Shown one piece after another: positions 4,956-6,721 of a DNA stretch of 6,721 bases. Positions within the stretch are counted from its first letter, which is position 1, and the number at the start of each line of letters is the position of its first letter. A program made the translations under genes and the position numbers. This stretch comes from Clostridia bacterium (GTDB lineage: Bacteria; Bacillota; Clostridia; Oscillospirales; CAG-272): contig JAGBTR010000017.1 in assembly GCA_017631215.1 (NCBI GenBank), forward strand, positions 1-6,721, in the 5' to 3' direction. The notes under the pieces were generated by a model. It was not told the origin of the DNA and searched no databases. It saw only the letters and a list, made by a program, of their open reading frames with translations.

Positions 4956-6314
4956 TCAGTTCTTCAAGCTGTGAATGGGCGCGGGCACACGTCCGCCGCG
5001 CGCGATAAACTTGGCGGGCGAGTACTCGCTGAGCTTGATGATGGGCGCGTAGCCGAGCAGACCGCCGAATTCGACGTTGTCGCCCACGCCCTTGCCGATG
5101 GCGGGAATGAGACGCACCGCCGTCGTCTTGGTGTTGGCGACACCGATGGAGATCTCGTCGGCGATGATGCCGCTGATGACCTCGTCGGGCGTGTCGCCGG
5201 GGATGGCGATCATATCAAGACCGACCGAGCAAACGGCCGTCATTGCTTCCAGCTTTTCGATGGACAGCGCGCCTCTCTCGACCGCCGCGATCATACCTGC
5301 GTCCTCCGAGACGGGAATGAATGCACCCGAAAGTCCGCCGACGTGCGAGGATGCCATGACGCCGCCCTTCTTGACCGCGTCGTTGAGCATTGCCAGCGCC
5401 GCCGTCGTGCCGTGTGCGCCGACCGACTCCAGACCCATGCCCTCCAGAATATGGGCGACCGAGTCACCGATGGCGGGCGTGGGGGCAAGAGACAGATCGA
5501 TGATGCCAAAGGGAGTATCGAGCGCGCGTGCCGCCTCGCTCGCAACGAGCTGACCGACGCGCGTGATCTTGAATGCCGTCTTTTTGATGACGTCAGCCAG
5601 CTCGGACAGGTTGCAGTCCCCTGCTCTCTTGATGGCCGAGGCGACGACACCGGGGCCCGAGACGCCGACGTTGATGACGCAGTCAGGCTCACCGACGCCG
5701 TGGAAGGCGCCCGCCATAAAGGGGTTGTCCTCGGGGACGTTGGCAAACACGACCAGCTTGGCCGCACCGATGCTGTCCTTGTCGGCGGTCAGCTCGGCGC
5801 ACCTCTTGATGACGTGACCCATCTCGGCGACGGCATCCATATTGATGCCCGCCTTGGTGGTAGCGACGTTGACCGACGAGCAGACCGTCTCGGTCTCGGC
5901 CAGCGCCTGCGGGATGACCGAGATCAGATTGCGGGCGCTCTGGGTATAACCCTTATGCACCAGCGCGGAAAAGCCGCCGATGAAGTTGATGCCCAGCGTG
6001 CGCGCCGCTCTTTGCAGCGTGTGCGCCAGACGCAGGTAGCCGTCGGGGGTGAGGTTACCGCCGATGAGCGAGGCGGGCGTGATGGACACGCGCTTATTGA
6101 CGATCGGCACGCCGTATCTCTTTTCGATGTCCTCGCCCGTCTTGACCAGATGCTCGGCGCGGCGGGTGATCTTGTCATAGACGCGGTCGCAGAGTCTCGA
6201 CTCGTCCTCGCTGACGCAATCGAACAGCGAGATGCCCATGGTGATGGTACGGATGTCGAGGTTCTCCTCGCGGATCATATTGATGGTTTCGAGAATGTCC
6301 TGTGTATTGAGCAT
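4956..6314 (-). CDS. UPF0210 / 'PFL family' protein of unknown function
   Basis: The 452-residue product matches the UPF0210 (DUF711) family closely along its length. Conserved blocks include [16 protein letters not shown] (18-33), [13 protein letters not shown] (74-86), [16 protein letters not shown] (109-124), [16 protein letters not shown] (147-162) and [17 protein letters not shown] (206-222). Further blocks are a [13 protein letters not shown] stretch, a [20 protein letters not shown] stretch, and the C-terminus [13 protein letters not shown]. The family is called PFL-like from fold similarity to pyruvate formate-lyase-type enzymes, but no reaction is established to my knowledge. I see neither the adjacent Cys pair nor the RVxGY glycyl-radical motif of true PFL. 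The start at 6314 has GAGAGG 6 bases upstream, overlapping the stop of the ACT-domain gene, 10 bases away. Pairing with a UPF0237 ACT protein is widely conserved. Length and ends look complete. Confidence 0.93.
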   Translation of the reverse strand: MLNTQDILETINMIREENLDIRTITMGISLFDCVSEDESRLCDRVYDKITRRAEHLVKTGEDIEKRYGVPIVNKRVSITPASLIGGNLTPDGYLRLAHTLQRAARTLGINFIGGFSALVHKGYTQSARNLISVIPQALAETETVCSSVNVATTKAGINMDAVAEMGHVIKRCAELTADKDSIGAAKLVVFANVPEDNPFMAGAFHGVGEPDCVINVGVSGPGVVASAIKRAGDCNLSELADVIKKTAFKITRVGQLVASEAARALDTPFGIIDLSLAPTPAIGDSVAHILEGMGLESVGAHGTTAALAMLNDAVKKGGVMASSHVGGLSGAFIPVSEDAGMIAAVERGALSIEKLEAMTAVCSVGLDMIAIPGDTPDEVISGIIADEISIGVANTKTTAVRLIPAIGKGVGDNVEFGGLLGYAPIIKLSEYSPAKFIARGGRVPAPIHSLKN

Positions 6315-6324
6315 AGCAAACCTC

Positions 6325-6594
6325 TCAGATGTGGTGCATGGTGTTGAAGATATCCTCGTGCATGGTGTGGATATCCAGCGTCTTGGACTTGCCCAGCTCG
6401 CTGAGCTCGTCTGCAAAGGCGGCAAAGGGGACGGTGAGACCGTCCAGCTCGGCGATCATGATCATAGCAAAATATTCGCTCAGGACGCTCTGGGTGATCT
6501 CGCAGATGTTTGCGCCGCGCTTGGCGCAGACAGCGGAGACGTCCGCGATGATACCGACGGTATCCTTTCCAGTAACGGTGATAACAGCCTTCAT
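6325..6594 (-). CDS. UPF0237 ACT-domain protein
   Basis: This 89-residue protein is a single ACT domain, a fold that binds small ligands, usually amino acids, and controls partner enzymes. The N-terminal strand-turn-helix [18 protein letters not shown] (3-20) carries the typical GKD..GI signature. The second strand is [23 protein letters not shown] (28-50), followed by a helix rich in Ala and Leu. It has no catalytic domain, so it probably acts as a sensor or binding subunit. It precedes the UPF0210 gene by 10 bases, the standard order for this pair, so a regulatory partnership is likely. The ATG at 6594 has AAGGAGG (6604-6610) 9 bases upstream and is the first gene after the promoter at 6647-6675. 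The longer frame to 6675 runs through that promoter and is not coding. Confidence 0.93.
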   Translation of the reverse strand: MKAVITVTGKDTVGIIADVSAVCAKRGANICEITQSVLSEYFAMIMIAELDGLTVPFAAFADELSELGKSKTLDIHTMHEDIFNTMHHI

Positions 6595-6646
6595 AATGTG
6601 TTTCCTCCTTGGTGATAGGGTTGGGGTGATATTTTGGTACGGATAT

Positions 6647-6675
6647 ATTATACTATAAGAAATATTATTTTGCAA
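6647..6675 (-). promoter_or_regulatory. Sigma-A promoter of the ACT/UPF0210/YgjV operon
   Basis: On the minus strand TTGCAA (6670-6675) is followed after exactly 17 bases by a perfect TATAAT (6647-6652). Transcription should begin near 6640, leaving a leader of about 46 bases before the ATG. The region is AT-rich against GC-rich coding DNA. No operator or riboswitch structure is visible in the short leader. Confidence 0.85.
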
Positions 6676-6721
6676 TAGTTATGGGGGAAATTTTTGGGAA
6701 GGGTGGGGCGACGGGGGGAGG

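Noticed and set aside
4953..6347. Plus-strand open frame of 464 codons
   Set aside because: It lies opposite the UPF0210 gene, whose family match is strong. Its product is Arg/Asp-rich with no recognisable motifs, a typical antisense shadow in GC-rich coding DNA.
6595..6675. N-terminal extension of the ACT-domain protein
   Set aside because: It would be translated from within the -35/-10 promoter region and add non-conserved residues; the ATG at 6594 has a perfect AAGGAGG.

Overview
This looks like a stretch of chromosome from a gut- or rumen-type Clostridia bacterium (Bacillota), plausibly Oscillospirales or a relative. The reasons are strong AAGGAGG-type Shine-Dalgarno sites, a good sigma-A promoter, the presence of Mini-RNase III, the ACT/UPF0210 gene pair, and GC-rich hairpin repeats between genes of a kind I associate with that group. 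The taxonomic call is inference. All eight genes I can support lie on the minus strand, so transcription runs from high to low coordinates. The long plus-strand open frames are shadows of GC-rich minus-strand genes.

In transcription order, the right end (6675 to 4425) starts with a sigma-A promoter (TTGCAA, 17-base spacer, TATAAT). It drives a tight three-gene operon: a UPF0237 ACT-domain protein, a UPF0210 ('PFL family') protein of unknown function, and a YgjV-like membrane protein. Next comes a repeat island (4311-4385), then mini-ribonuclease III (mrnC, 4249-3839). A second repeat island (3823-3668) follows, then two adjacent esterases: an SGNH hydrolase (3639-2956) and an alpha/beta hydrolase resembling CE15 glucuronoyl esterases (2945-1848). 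Both lack signal peptides. A third repeat island (1816-1664) separates these from a cyclophilin-type peptidyl-prolyl isomerase (1581-1078) and a URO-D-superfamily protein (1053-109). That gene is followed by a perfect 17-bp hairpin (62-97).

The genes fall into four functional blocks. The ACT/UPF0210/YgjV operon is a conserved unknown with an added membrane protein. mrnC acts in 23S rRNA maturation. The two esterases probably remove ester decorations from plant-wall oligosaccharides inside the cell. The cyclophilin and URO-D-like pair shares a transcript but no obvious pathway.

The most unusual content is between the genes. Every larger intergenic gap holds small GC-rich hairpin repeats, several arranged as inverted pairs. 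Four copies (1664-1711, 1766-1816, 3721-3766, 3782-3823) belong to one two-stem family in which stem sequences differ but base pairing is kept. Three copies (3668-3692, 4311-4335, 4361-4385) belong to a second, single-hairpin family that also shows compensatory changes, and two of them form an exact 25-bp inverted pair around mrnC. I see no CRISPR array, tRNA, rRNA, transposase or phage gene. No gap without a gene exceeds 300 bases.
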